Below are positions 40,647-49,636 of a stretch of DNA of 64,000 bases, one piece after another (position 1 is the stretch's first letter; each line of letters begins with the position of its first letter). Source of the stretch: Phaeospirillum sp. Its GTDB lineage: Bacteria > Pseudomonadota > Alphaproteobacteria > Rhodospirillales > Magnetospirillaceae. The translations under genes were made by a program, and so were the position numbers. The stretch is taken from assembly GCA_030651575.1 (NCBI GenBank), contig JAUSFB010000065.1:37676-101675 (forward strand), read 5' to 3'. Under the pieces are notes generated by a model. The model did no database searches, was not told where the DNA came from, and was given only the letters and a program-made list of their open reading frames with translations.

Positions 40647-40707
40647 ATCCCGTGATCCTTGACGATCAGAACGGTCGATTGGCCTTGACGAATCCCCCCA
40701 GCCGCCG

Positions 40708-41082
40708 TCAGTGAACCACCGAAGCGGCCACCACGATGGCGAACAGCATGGTGGGAAACAGGGGCAACAGCAGGGCGGGCCTGCGGTCGGGGCGGGTCAA
40801 TATCAGATAGGTCAGCGCCGCCTGGGCGCCATGGAAGATGACGACCATCAACATGGGGCCGAACGGATCGGGCAGGTCGGCGACGCCGAGGGGAAAGGCC
40901 ACCGCGAACACCGCCATCACCACCACCCATGACAGCAGCTGGATCAGCGCGACCCTGCCGACCCCCGGCCGCAAGGGACGGTACCCGAACACCCGGAACG
41001 CGGCGAAATAAGCGGTCGTCAGGATGATGAAGCCGACAAAGGCGACCGCCACCAGCACCAGCATGAAAATATTCGCATCCAT
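40708..41082 (-). CDS. Hypothetical integral membrane protein, 124 aa
   Basis: A 124-residue protein with four predicted membrane segments (about residues 7-30, 44-64, 72-92 and 100-122). Short basic loops such as FRVFGYRPLRPGVGR and LTRPDRRP join them. I do not recognise a family. It is a single gene between tRNA-Gln and the divergent lipoprotein cassette. Composition and hydrophobic pattern support a real gene. Confidence 0.7.
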   Translation of the reverse strand: MDANIFMLVLVAVAFVGFIILTTAYFAAFRVFGYRPLRPGVGRVALIQLLSWVVVMAVFAVAFPLGVADLPDPFGPMLMVVIFHGAQAALTYLILTRPDRRPALLLPLFPTMLFAIVVAASVVH

Positions 41083-41225
41083 CTTCGCCTCGAATTAAGC
41101 AGGGTCGCGATCGGTCCGACGCATCCTATCACGCGATCCGCCGATCATTGTCAAAAGACGCCGCTCTGTATATGGTGCGACCATTCCACGCCACGAACGC
41201 GTGTGGCCTGCGGGGGCAAGCAAGC

Positions 41226-42203
41226 ATGTTTACAAGATTTCGGATGGTCGGATCTTCCGCCATGATCGTGGCGCTTTGTGCTTGTGCAACGCCAAATTAT
41301 CCCATCCCCCCGACCGAAGCCGCCGCACCGCCCGTCGCACAGCGTCAGGCGCAGCAAACGGCAGCGGTGCCGGCCGAAGGCGCCAAGCTCCTCAAGCGCA
41401 AGATCGCCATCGGCCGGTTCGGCAATGAAACCCGCTATGGCCGCACCTTCGTGCGCACCGATACCGGGGATCCCCTGGGCAAGCAGGCTTCCGACATGCT
41501 GGCCTCGCGTCTGGTTGAATCCGGCGCCTTCCTGGTGCTGGAGCGTCCCGATCTGGACAAGCTGATCAAGGAACAGCGCCTGTCCGGCAGCGGCGACATC
41601 GTCGGCGTCGATACCCTGATCCTAGGCTCCCTGACCGAATTCGGCCGCTCCGCCGTGACCCGTGGCGGCGTCTTCAGCTCGACCAAGCTTCAAAAGGTCG
41701 AGGCCAAGGTCGAGATCCGGCTGGCCGACCCGCGCACCGGCCATGTGTTCTTCTCGGCATCTGGCCGGGGTCAAAGCATGTCGGAATCCGGCGAAGTGCT
41801 CGGCTACGGCTCTCAGGCCGATTACGACGCCAGCCTCAACGACAAGGCCATCGGCGCCGCCATTTCCGACGTGATGAACGCCATGGTGACCAAGCTGAAG
41901 GAGCGGTCCTGGCAGACCGACATCCTCAAGGTCGACGGCAACCGGCTTTATATCAGCGGCGGCAGCCGCCAGGGGCTGCGGGTCGGCGACCTGTTGGCGG
42001 TGATGCAGCCGGGCGACCGGCTCAAAAGCGGGCAAAGCGGCTTCACCGTCGCCTTGCCGGCGACCGAGATCGCCACCGTCAGGGTTCTCGCCCAATTCGG
42101 CGAGACCGAGACCACCGAGGGCTCGATCGCCGAGATCATCTCCGGATCGCTGGCCGGTCAACCGACCGCCGGCCTTTATATCTCCGAACGGCGGGGGAAT
42201 TGA
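41226..42203 (+). CDS. CsgG-family outer-membrane lipoprotein
   Basis: A 325-residue protein of the CsgG/HfaB family. CsgG forms the curli secretion channel in E. coli, while relatives act as accessory outer-membrane lipoproteins. The lipobox is ALCAC (Cys20). The CsgG fold is seen in KIAIGRFGNETRYG (about residues 61-74), LASRLVESGAFLVLERPDLDKL and DTLILGSLTEFG. The C-terminal part (about 240-325) is an extra domain reading ISGGSRQGLRVGDLLAVMQPG, found in other alphaproteobacterial homologues. The start at 41226 gives a proper signal peptide. It heads a cassette of four lipoproteins, with no csgA/csgB-like subunit nearby. Confidence 0.85.
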   Translation: MFTRFRMVGSSAMIVALCACATPNYPIPPTEAAAPPVAQRQAQQTAAVPAEGAKLLKRKIAIGRFGNETRYGRTFVRTDTGDPLGKQASDMLASRLVESGAFLVLERPDLDKLIKEQRLSGSGDIVGVDTLILGSLTEFGRSAVTRGGVFSSTKLQKVEAKVEIRLADPRTGHVFFSASGRGQSMSESGEVLGYGSQADYDASLNDKAIGAAISDVMNAMVTKLKERSWQTDILKVDGNRLYISGGSRQGLRVGDLLAVMQPGDRLKSGQSGFTVALPATEIATVRVLAQFGETETTEGSIAEIISGSLAGQPTAGLYISERRGN

Positions 42204-42205
42204 TC

Positions 42206-42502
42206 ATGATACGTGGATTGACCGGACTGGCGCTGCTGGCGCTGCTGATCGGCTGTAGCCCGGCCGAGCACACCGCGACCATCGATGATCGCCCGGCCCT
42301 GGCCATCGTCAATGCCGCCTCCGGATCGCGATTGTTTGTCGACGGCCTCGACCTGGGGGTAGTCGGCGGCCCGCTGCTGCTGGAACCCGGTACCCATATG
42401 GTCAAGGTGGTCGGCCCCGGTGGCGACGCCTATACCGAAAAGGTGTTTCTCAGCGGCCGGGGCACCCGCACCCTCAGCATCCCGGCGGGAGCCGCCCGAT
42501 GA
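42206..42502 (+). CDS. Small putative lipoprotein, 98 aa
   Basis: A 98-residue lipoprotein with lipobox LLIGC (Cys17). The mature part has a PEGA-like beta pattern: RLFVDGLDLGVVGGPLLLEP, GTHMVKVVGPGG, and a final strand TRTLSIPAG. It starts 2 nt after the CsgG-family stop and overlaps the next gene as ATGA (42499-42502). It is not part of the usual three-gene CsgG/DUF4810/DUF799 set that I know. Confidence 0.75.
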   Translation: MIRGLTGLALLALLIGCSPAEHTATIDDRPALAIVNAASGSRLFVDGLDLGVVGGPLLLEPGTHMVKVVGPGGDAYTEKVFLSGRGTRTLSIPAGAAR

Positions 42503-43029
42503 CGGCCATGCGGCTGGCGGCCTGCCTGCTGGCCGCGACCGCCCTCGGCGGCTGCGCCAAGCCGGGAAACTTCGAGTGGGGAACCTATGACGAGAGCCTT
42601 TACGAGTATTATCGCGACAGCGGCAATCTGGATCAGCTGACCGCCGAGCTGGAGCGGCTGTCCGTCGCCTATGAAATCACCAGTCCGCCCGAGCTGGGCG
42701 ACCTGTTGACCGAGGCGGCGTCCCCTGACCGCACCACCCGCCACAGGGCGATCAAACAGGCCGGCCAGGCCTTTCAGCCCCTCGACACCGGGCCGGCGGC
42801 CCGCCTTGCCCCCGGCCTGATCGCCGAATTGGGCTACCTCTACCTGGATGCCGGCAACCCGCAAAAAGCGATTGCCCTCTTCAAGCGGGAAAAGCGCAAC
42901 TGGCCGGAAGCCGCCTATTTCATGGATGTGATGATTCAGGTGGCCAAGGGACCGGACAAGTCCACGGCCGGCGACGTCCAGGCCCTGGACGCCGAAGCCG
43001 CGCGGTTGGGGACGGAGCAAGGGAAATGA
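42499..43029 (+). CDS. DUF4810-family lipoprotein
   Basis: A 176-residue lipoprotein (lipobox ALGGC, Cys19). The start of the mature part, FEWGTYDESLYEYYRDSG (about residues 25-42), is the DUF4810 hallmark. A TPR-like helix pair occurs near LGYLYLDAGNPQKAIALFKRE (in part YLYLDAGNPQKAIALFKRE). DUF4810 genes usually lie between csgG-like and DUF799 genes, as here. The stop overlaps the next start as ATGA. Confidence 0.85.
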   Translation: MTAMRLAACLLAATALGGCAKPGNFEWGTYDESLYEYYRDSGNLDQLTAELERLSVAYEITSPPELGDLLTEAASPDRTTRHRAIKQAGQAFQPLDTGPAARLAPGLIAELGYLYLDAGNPQKAIALFKREKRNWPEAAYFMDVMIQVAKGPDKSTAGDVQALDAEAARLGTEQGK

Positions 43030-43682
43030 TCCGCCGTCTGATTCTTGCCTGCGCCCTGATGGCCGGTCCGAGCGCCTGCGCCACCGTCGCGCCGCAGCCA
43101 AAAAACTACGAGGCCTTCGCCACCGCCGAGCCCCATTCCATCTTGGTGGTGCCCGCCATCAACCGCAGCACCGACGCCCTGGCGGCCGATTACCTGCTGA
43201 CCACCATCGCCCGGCCGCTGGCCAACCGGGGCTATTACGTCTTTCCCCTCAATCTGGTGAAGCGGGTGCTCGAAGATGACGGCCTGTCGGACGCCAACAT
43301 GGTCCATGCCGCCGACCCGCCCCATCTCGGCCAGCTATTCGGCGCCGACGCCATTCTTTACGTCACCATCGAAAAGTGGACCGCCGAGTATATCGTCATC
43401 GATACCGCCGTCACCGTCGACATCTCCTATGTGCTGAAGGAAACCAGCGGCGGTCAGGTAATCTGGCAGCATCGGCAGGTCGCTCAGTACAAGGCCAACA
43501 ACGCACCGCCGACAGGGTTGGTGGAGCTGGTGGCCCAGGTTATCGTGGCCGCCATCGTCAAGGCCGCCCCCGACTATGTCGGCACCGCGCGAAAGGCCAA
43601 CGCCGCCGCGTTCGGAACCCCGCAACAGGGCTTGCCGCCAGGGCCACATTATCGCGGCCCCCATGACATCATGGTTCAGTAG
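43026..43682 (+). CDS. DUF799 (GNA1162-type) lipoprotein
   Basis: A 218-residue lipoprotein with a likely lipobox PSAC (Cys18). SILVVPAINRSTDALAADYL (about residues 38-57), PLANRGYYVFPLNLVKRVL and FGADAILYVTIEKW are the DUF799 family stretches; Neisserial GNA1162 is the known structure, related in fold to TolB N-terminal and CsgG domains. It ends the four-gene lipoprotein operon. Confidence 0.88.
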   Translation: MIRRLILACALMAGPSACATVAPQPKNYEAFATAEPHSILVVPAINRSTDALAADYLLTTIARPLANRGYYVFPLNLVKRVLEDDGLSDANMVHAADPPHLGQLFGADAILYVTIEKWTAEYIVIDTAVTVDISYVLKETSGGQVIWQHRQVAQYKANNAPPTGLVELVAQVIVAAIVKAAPDYVGTARKANAAAFGTPQQGLPPGPHYRGPHDIMVQ

Positions 43683-43706
43683 TTCAAGGCGGCGCCCACG
43701 GCCCGA

Positions 43707-43793
43707 TCACCCGGCAAACTTAAGGCACAGCCAATAGCCGCCGACCGTGGCCGCCAAGGCGACCCCGGCGAACAGCAAGGCACGCGGCGTCAT
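43707..43793 (-). CDS. Candidate micro-ORF: 28-residue single-span membrane peptide
   Basis: An ATG at 43793 overlaps the cobN stop codon as ATGA, the same coupling used through the operon. The reading frame encodes 28 residues, almost all of one hydrophobic span (LLFAGVALAATVGGYWLCL), with a basic start (MTPR) and a short KFAG tail. It ends with TGA at 43707-43709, 24 nt from the convergent DUF799 stop. The layout suggests a translated small membrane protein acting with CobN or cobalt uptake, but short hydrophobic frames also arise by chance. Confidence 0.45.
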   Translation of the reverse strand: MTPRALLFAGVALAATVGGYWLCLKFAG

Positions 43794-46700
43794 GGGGCGT
43801 CCCCATCGCTCAACAGATCAAAAACCCGGTTGCGGCGTGGATGCCACAGGCCGCGTTCCAACGCTTCCCGAAGCCGGGCGCGGATTTCGGCCAGGGCGGC
43901 GGGATTGTTGTCTTTCAGAAACGACAGCACCGCCTCGTCTTCCAGATAGGCCTCGGCCACCAGATCGAAATGATGATCCTTGACCGCATGGGTGGTGGCG
44001 GCGAAGGCGAACAGATAATCGACGCTGGCCGCCATCTCGAACGCGCCCTTATAGCCGTGACGCATCACACCCCTGATCCATTTGGGATTGACCACCCGGC
44101 CCCGGACGATCCGGGCGATTTCCTCGTCCAGAGTGCGGATACGAGGGCTCTCCGGACGGGAATGGTCGGCGTGATAGATGGTGGGAGCCCGGCCGGCGGC
44201 GGCCTCGACCGCGGCGGCGATGCCGCCTTCGAACTGGTAGTAATCGTCGGAATCCAGCAGATCGTGTTCGCGGTTGTCCTGATTTTGCACCACGACCTCG
44301 ACCTGGGCGAGGCGGTCGCGGAACAATCCGTGCTCGGCATCGCCCGCAGAGCCCGCACCATAGGCCCAACCGCCCCAGGCCATATAGGCCTCAGCCAGAT
44401 CCGCCGCCGAAGTCCAGCCTTTTTCATCGATCAGGGCCTGCAACCCGGCGCCATAGGCCCCCGGCTTGGAGCCGAACACCCGAAATCCCGCCCGTCGCGC
44501 CGCATCCGCCGCCGTCGCGCCGCCGGCCTCCAGCCTTGCCCGCTCGACGGCGACCCGGTCGGCCAGGGGATTGACCTCCGGCGGCTCGTTCAACGCCGCC
44601 ACGGCGCGCGCCGCCGAATCGAACAAATCGATCAGGCCGGGAAAGGCGTCGCGAAAGAATCCCGACACCCGCAGCGTCACATCGACCCGTGGCCGGTCCA
44701 GCAAACCGGCGGGGATGATCTCGAAGCCGGTGACCCGACGCGAGCCCGCATCCCATTGCGGCTTGACCCCCATCAGCGCCAGCCCCTGGGCGATATCGTC
44801 ACCGCCGGTCCGCATGTTCGAGGTGCCCCAGGCGGTCAGCGCCATGGTCCTCGGCCATTCGCCATGCTCTTGCAGATGGCGCTCCAGCAGCATCTGGGCC
44901 GACTTCCAGCCCAGACTCCAGGCCGCCGGAGTGGGCACGGTGCGGGTATCGACCGAATAGAAGTTACGGCCGGTCGGCAGCACGTCGGGGCGGCCTCGGG
45001 TCGGGGCGCCCGATGGTCCCGGCGGCACGAACCGCCCGGCCAGACCCAAGAGCAAGCCGGCCAGCTCGGCCGCGCCGCAGGCCGCCACCGCAGGCGCCAT
45101 CACCGTTTCGATCCAGGCCAGCACCGCCCGGGTCCGCTCCCAGGCCGGGTCGGCAACCGCAAGGCCTTGCACCAGGGCCTTGCCCAGGGCCTCCAGCCGC
45201 TCCACCGTGTCGCCTATGCTCCGCCACGGCTCGGGATCGGCCAGGGCCGCCGGCCGCGCCCCCTCCCATGGATCACCCAGGACACAGTCCAGCGGATCGA
45301 ATCCCAAGGCCAGATCCTCGGCCAGGGCGCGCAGCAGCGACTCGTCGGCCGGGGCGTTGCCACGCCTGATCCGGGCCAGCGCCACCAGCAGGTCGACCCG
45401 CTGCTCACCCTCGGGAGAGCGGCCGAAGATGTGCAGGCCGTCGCGGATCTGCAACTCCTTCAACTCGCACAGGTGATTGTCGAGCTTTCGCAGCGCCGCG
45501 TCGGGATCGTCGCCGGGGCGGATGCCCAGATCCTCGTCCAGGCCGGCGACGGCGGTCAGGCTGAGAATCTCGCGGCGCAGCACCGCCAACCGACGGGGAT
45601 CGACTCCCGCCGCCTCATAATACTCGTCCACCAGCCGCTCCAGCTCGCGCAGCGGGCCATAACTCTCGGCACGGGTCAGGGGCGGGGTCAGGTGGTCGAT
45701 GATCACCGCCCCGGCCCGGCGCTTTCCTTGCGTGCCCTCGCCGGGATCGTTGACGATGAAGGGATAGAGATGGGGCAGGGGGCCTAGCACCGCCTCGGGA
45801 AAGCAGTCGGCCGACAGCGCCAGGGCCTTGCCCGGCAGCCATTCCAGGTTGCCATGCTTGCCCATATGGATCACCGCATCGGCGCGAAAGCCGTCCTGGA
45901 GCCAGGCGTAAAAGGCGAGGTAATTGTGCGGCGGCGGCAGATCGGGGTCGTGATAGCTGGCCGATGGATCGATATTATAGCCGCGCGCCGGCTGCACCGC
46001 GACCGTTACCTTGCCGAAACGGGTTGCGGGAAGCACGAGATCGCCGCAATGCAGGCGGCCCGCGACAAAGAACGGGTCAGCCTCGGGCGCGCCCCAGCGA
46101 GCCGTCACCGCCTCGCGCAGCTTCGGACTCAACGCATTGAAAAAGCCGTAATAATCGGGCAGCGACAGGGTTTCCCGCAACTCGCGCCCAGCCAAGGCCC
46201 GCCAGTCATTGGTTGCGCCCGCCTGCATCCGTTCGATCAGGGCGTTGCCGCCATCCGGAATATGATCGAGATCATAGCCCGCCGCCTGCATCGCCCGCAG
46301 AACCTCGATGGTGGCGGCGGGGGTATCGAGCCCGACGCCGTTGCCGATCCGCCCGTCACGGTTGGGATAATTGGCCAGAACCACCGCCACCCGCCGCTCA
46401 TGCGCCGGTTTTTGCCGCAGCTTGGCCCAATTGGCCGCCAGCCGGGCGACAAAGGCGATGCGGTCGGCCACCGGGGCATGACTGGCGATGTCGCACTGGG
46501 TCGCCGGATCGCGCCGCATCGCCTTGAACGAGATGGCGCGGGTGATGATGCGGCCGTCCACCTCGGGCAGGGCCACATTCATAGCGATATCGCGCGGCCC
46601 CAGTCCCTGTGTGCCATCGCGCCAGCCCTGTTCCGAACCGGCAGCCAGGATGACCTGCAACACCGGACAGGCGGCGGCGGCGAAGGGGCCGGACTCGGCC

Positions 46701-47473
46701 TTGCCCGGCGACGACACCGCGAAACCGGTGGCGTTGACGATCACGTCCGGCGGGCGATCGGCCAGCAGGGACTCGACGACGCCGGCGCTTAACGGGTCCT
46801 TCAGCGACTGGACGAACACCGCCGAGGCCCCCAGCCCCTCCGCCCGCAAGCCCGCCAACAGGGCGTCGATGGGGGCGGTGTCGCCGGCCAGCACCAGGGC
46901 GCGGTAGAACACCACCACAGCTTGGGCATGGGGATCGACACTGCCGTAGAGACCGGCCGGGGGCAGGGGCCTGGGCTCCAGCCATTCGGCTTCACGCCCG
47001 ATCAGCGAACCGGCGAAGCTCAGGAAATTACGCGCATTGTCCGCCCCGCCATTGACGAGATAGCGCCACAACCGGTCCACCGCCTCGGGCGGAAGGGTAG
47101 AGTCCTGGGACAGGTCGGGGTCGGGCTCGTCGGCGCCGGGCAGCAGGGCCAGGGCGATCCCCTTGCGGCGACAGGCGGCCGCGATCTGTTCGACGCCATA
47201 GGGCCAGTATCCACGCCCGCCCAACAGCCGCACCACCACCAGCTTGGCCGGCTCGATCATGGCCTCCACATAGAGATCCACCGACATGTGATGGCCAAGC
47301 CGCAGCAGATTAGCCAGCCGCAGGGTGAAGGAACCGCCCGCATGGGCCGCCGCCAGACAGGCCAGTTCGGTATCGGCGGCCGACAGCACCACCACGTCGC
47401 CGGCGGTCTGGCCGAGATCAACGGCCTCGGCCCCGTCCGAGACCGTGCCGGCCTGGGTGGCGAGCAAATGCAT
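43790..47473 (-). CDS. cobN: Aerobic cobaltochelatase subunit CobN
   Basis: The large subunit of the ATP-dependent chelatase that inserts cobalt into hydrogenobyrinate a,c-diamide. The 1227-residue length is normal for CobN. Recognisable stretches are HMGKHGNLEWLPGKALALS (about residues 535-553), YPFIVNDPGEGTQGKRR, MALTAWGTSNMRTGGDDIAQ and RHGYKGAFEMAASVDYLFAF near the C-terminus. The start MHLLATQAG at 47473 lies 32 nt after cobW; the longer frame to 47599 overlaps cobW. The partner subunits CobS and CobT are not in this window. A micro-ORF is coupled to its stop. Confidence 0.97.
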   Translation of the reverse strand: MHLLATQAGTVSDGAEAVDLGQTAGDVVVLSAADTELACLAAAHAGGSFTLRLANLLRLGHHMSVDLYVEAMIEPAKLVVVRLLGGRGYWPYGVEQIAAACRRKGIALALLPGADEPDPDLSQDSTLPPEAVDRLWRYLVNGGADNARNFLSFAGSLIGREAEWLEPRPLPPAGLYGSVDPHAQAVVVFYRALVLAGDTAPIDALLAGLRAEGLGASAVFVQSLKDPLSAGVVESLLADRPPDVIVNATGFAVSSPGKAESGPFAAAACPVLQVILAAGSEQGWRDGTQGLGPRDIAMNVALPEVDGRIITRAISFKAMRRDPATQCDIASHAPVADRIAFVARLAANWAKLRQKPAHERRVAVVLANYPNRDGRIGNGVGLDTPAATIEVLRAMQAAGYDLDHIPDGGNALIERMQAGATNDWRALAGRELRETLSLPDYYGFFNALSPKLREAVTARWGAPEADPFFVAGRLHCGDLVLPATRFGKVTVAVQPARGYNIDPSASYHDPDLPPPHNYLAFYAWLQDGFRADAVIHMGKHGNLEWLPGKALALSADCFPEAVLGPLPHLYPFIVNDPGEGTQGKRRAGAVIIDHLTPPLTRAESYGPLRELERLVDEYYEAAGVDPRRLAVLRREILSLTAVAGLDEDLGIRPGDDPDAALRKLDNHLCELKELQIRDGLHIFGRSPEGEQRVDLLVALARIRRGNAPADESLLRALAEDLALGFDPLDCVLGDPWEGARPAALADPEPWRSIGDTVERLEALGKALVQGLAVADPAWERTRAVLAWIETVMAPAVAACGAAELAGLLLGLAGRFVPPGPSGAPTRGRPDVLPTGRNFYSVDTRTVPTPAAWSLGWKSAQMLLERHLQEHGEWPRTMALTAWGTSNMRTGGDDIAQGLALMGVKPQWDAGSRRVTGFEIIPAGLLDRPRVDVTLRVSGFFRDAFPGLIDLFDSAARAVAALNEPPEVNPLADRVAVERARLEAGGATAADAARRAGFRVFGSKPGAYGAGLQALIDEKGWTSAADLAEAYMAWGGWAYGAGSAGDAEHGLFRDRLAQVEVVVQNQDNREHDLLDSDDYYQFEGGIAAAVEAAAGRAPTIYHADHSRPESPRIRTLDEEIARIVRGRVVNPKWIRGVMRHGYKGAFEMAASVDYLFAFAATTHAVKDHHFDLVAEAYLEDEAVLSFLKDNNPAALAEIRARLREALERGLWHPRRNRVFDLLSDGDAP

Positions 47474-47505
47474 GAAAAATCCTAAAATAACGTCGTGGGC
47501 TTGGC

Positions 47506-48513
47506 CTACCCCCTGACCATGGCCTCGATGGCGGCGCGGTCGAGGCCCTTGCGGCCGATCACCACCAAGCGGCCAAGGCGCTCCTCCCCCGGCTTCCATG
47601 GCCGGTCGAAATATCGTTCCATGCGCGTCCCGACCGCCTGAACCACATGGCGGGCCTCCTTGCCGGTCAGCGCCAGGAAGCCCTTGAGACGCAAGATGTC
47701 ATGACCAGCGATGGCTTTGATCAGCCGCGATTCCAGCGCCGCCGGATCGGCGATGACCGGCAGATGGATGGCGAAACTCTCGAAGTCATCGTGATCGTGG
47801 CCGTCCTCCAGATCATGATGGGAGGGGCGCCGGTCCAGATCGTCCTCGGCGGCAGCGGTCAGGCCCAACACCACCAACGGGTCGATGGCGCCCTGGCGGG
47901 TAGCGGTCACCTTGACGCCGGCGCGTAGGCGGGCCTCGATCCCGGCCTTGAACGCGGCCAGGGCGGCGGCCTCCATCAGGTCGGACTTGTTGAGCAGCAC
48001 CATATCGGCGCAGGCCAACTGATCCTCGAACACCTCTTCTAGCGGATTGTCATGGTCGGGTCGCGCCCGCTCCTCCTCGGTGCTGGCAAAGCGCCCGGCG
48101 GCGGCGGCGGGGCTGTCCACCACCGCCACCACCCCGTCAACGGTCACGCGCGAGCGGATTTCCGGCCAGTGGAAGGCCTTGACCAGCGGCTTTGGCAGCG
48201 CCAGACCAGACGTTTCGATAACGATATGCTCTGGCGGATCGGCGCGGTCGAGCAAGGCCTGCATGGTGGGCAGGAACTCGTCGGCGACGGTGCAGCACAG
48301 GCAGCCATTGGCCAGCTCGATGATGTCATCCTCGCCGCATCCAGCCACACCGCAGGCGGCCAGCAGCTCGCCATCGACGCCAAGATCGCCGAACTCGTTG
48401 ACGATCAAGGCGATGCGGCGGCCCTGATTATTGGCCAGCAGGTGACGCACCAAGGTGGTCTTGCCGGCCCCCAGGAAGCCGGTGATCACGGTGGCGGGAA
48501 TCTTGCGCTTCAT
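47506..48513 (-). CDS. cobW: CobW-family GTPase (cobalt/zinc metallochaperone)
   Basis: A 335-residue G3E GTPase that is thought to supply cobalt for aerobic cobalamin synthesis. The P-loop is GFLGAGKTTLVRHLL (about residues 13-27). The metal-binding CxCC motif is NGCLCCTVADEF (about 69-80). The switch region has ETSGLALPKPL. A His/Asp-rich stretch, HHDLEDGHDHDDFES (about 228-242), is a second metal-binding region before the C-terminal CobW domain. It overlaps cobP as ATGA and precedes cobN, the classic pairing. Confidence 0.95.
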   Translation of the reverse strand: MKRKIPATVITGFLGAGKTTLVRHLLANNQGRRIALIVNEFGDLGVDGELLAACGVAGCGEDDIIELANGCLCCTVADEFLPTMQALLDRADPPEHIVIETSGLALPKPLVKAFHWPEIRSRVTVDGVVAVVDSPAAAAGRFASTEEERARPDHDNPLEEVFEDQLACADMVLLNKSDLMEAAALAAFKAGIEARLRAGVKVTATRQGAIDPLVVLGLTAAAEDDLDRRPSHHDLEDGHDHDDFESFAIHLPVIADPAALESRLIKAIAGHDILRLKGFLALTGKEARHVVQAVGTRMERYFDRPWKPGEERLGRLVVIGRKGLDRAAIEAMVRG

Positions 48514-49040
48514 GGAACGTCCTTCAGGATAAGCGGCAGGCCGGCGGCGACGAACACCACCCGGCGGCAGACGGCGGCAACCCGCTGGTTGACCCGACCC
48601 TGGTGATCGCGGAACCGGCGGGCCAGGGCGTTGTCGGGCACCAGCCCCATGCCAATTTCATTGGAGACCAGCACCACCGGCCCGGCGGGCTGGGCCAGGA
48701 CCTCGCACAGACGGTCCAGCGCCCGATCCACGTCGCGCTCGGCATGCATCAGGTTGGAGATCCACAGGGTCAAGCAGTCCACCATCACCGGCCGGTCGGG
48801 ACGCAGAACGCCGTCGAGGGCGTCGGGAAGATCCAGCGGCTCTTCCAGGGTGCTCCACATGGGACCACGCCGACGGCGGTGATGATCGATGCGCTCGGCC
48901 ATCTCGCCGTCCAGGGCCTGACCCGTGGCGAGGTAGAGGGCGGGACTGCCTTCCAGCAGCGCCTCGGCATAGGTCGACTTCCCCGATCGGGCGCCCCCCA
49001 GCACCAGGATGGCGAGTGGCAATGGGGTCACCTGGGACAT
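48510..49040 (-). CDS. cobP: Bifunctional adenosylcobinamide kinase/adenosylcobinamide-phosphate guanylyltransferase
   Basis: Phosphorylates adenosylcobinamide and transfers GMP to give AdoCbi-GDP in nucleotide-loop assembly (CobP, CobU in enterics). The 176-residue protein has the P-loop GGARSGKSTYAEAL (about residues 15-28), the guanylylated His region DHHRRRRGPMWSTLEEP and LVSNEIGMGLVPDNALAR. It begins 2 nt after the cytochrome c stop and overlaps cobW, so it bridges the haem and cobalamin halves of the operon. Confidence 0.94.
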   Translation of the reverse strand: MSQVTPLPLAILVLGGARSGKSTYAEALLEGSPALYLATGQALDGEMAERIDHHRRRRGPMWSTLEEPLDLPDALDGVLRPDRPVMVDCLTLWISNLMHAERDVDRALDRLCEVLAQPAGPVVLVSNEIGMGLVPDNALARRFRDHQGRVNQRVAAVCRRVVFVAAGLPLILKDVP

Positions 49041-49042
49041 TC

Positions 49043-49636
49043 CTATTTCCGCTTCACCTGGGACAGGAATTCGGCCAGCTGCTCGGCTTCGACATCCGTG
49101 AATTTGCGGACATTGGCCACCATCAGGCGGGCGCGGCGGGTCGAACGGACCTCGTCGCGGATCGCCCTGATCTGAGTGGCGATGTAGTCCTTGCGCTGCG
49201 CCGCCAGGAACGGGTAATCGGCCAGCGGCTTGGTTCCATCCATGCCGTGGCAGCCGATGCAGCCGTGTTCCTCGAACAAAATCGCACCCTTTTCCGCCTT
49301 GCCGGCATCGCCCGCCGCCACCTCGGCCGCCGGCTGAAGCGCCAGCCAGTCAGCCATGGCCTTGCGCTCGTCCGGCGTCGTCTTGTCGATCGCCGGCTTC
49401 ATGGGTTTGAGCGGCGGCGACGACCGCACCCCATCGGCGATCTCGGTCATCTGGCGCAGCAGATAGGCGGCGTTCTGGCCGGCCAGATGGGGCGTCGCCG
49501 CCATGGCCTTGCGGCCATCGTCGCCATGACAGGCGACACAGCCCTTGGCGGCGAACAACGCCTTGCCATCGGCGGCCCGGGCCGGGTCGGCCAGGATCAG
49601 CGCAACCCCCAGGGCCAGGACGAATTTCAACATCAT
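49043..49636 (-). CDS. Dihaem c-type cytochrome (cytochrome c4-like)
   Basis: A 197-residue periplasmic electron carrier. The Sec signal peptide ends near DPARA-ADG (about residue 21). Two haem c sites are present, CVACH (about residues 32-36) and CIGCH (about 121-125), each followed by a domain with Met ligand candidates (MAATPHLAGQ and PFLAAQRKD). Two-domain architecture resembles cytochrome c4. The first ATG at 49636 overlaps the hemY stop as ATGA. Haem synthesis genes lie upstream in the same unit, which suits a haem protein. Confidence 0.9.
   Translation of the reverse strand: MMLKFVLALGVALILADPARAADGKALFAAKGCVACHGDDGRKAMAATPHLAGQNAAYLLRQMTEIADGVRSSPPLKPMKPAIDKTTPDERKAMADWLALQPAAEVAAGDAGKAEKGAILFEEHGCIGCHGMDGTKPLADYPFLAAQRKDYIATQIRAIRDEVRSTRRARLMVANVRKFTDVEAEQLAEFLSQVKRK

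Noticed and set aside
43841..45787. A 648-codon plus-strand frame inside cobN
   Set aside because: Antisense shadow of CobN with no domain; composition is typical of reverse frames.
47474..47505. Cobalamin riboswitch upstream of cobN or the cob genes
   Set aside because: The gaps at 47474-47505 and 49041-49042 are far too short for the ~200-nt element, and I saw no B12-box-like sequence upstream of hemC.
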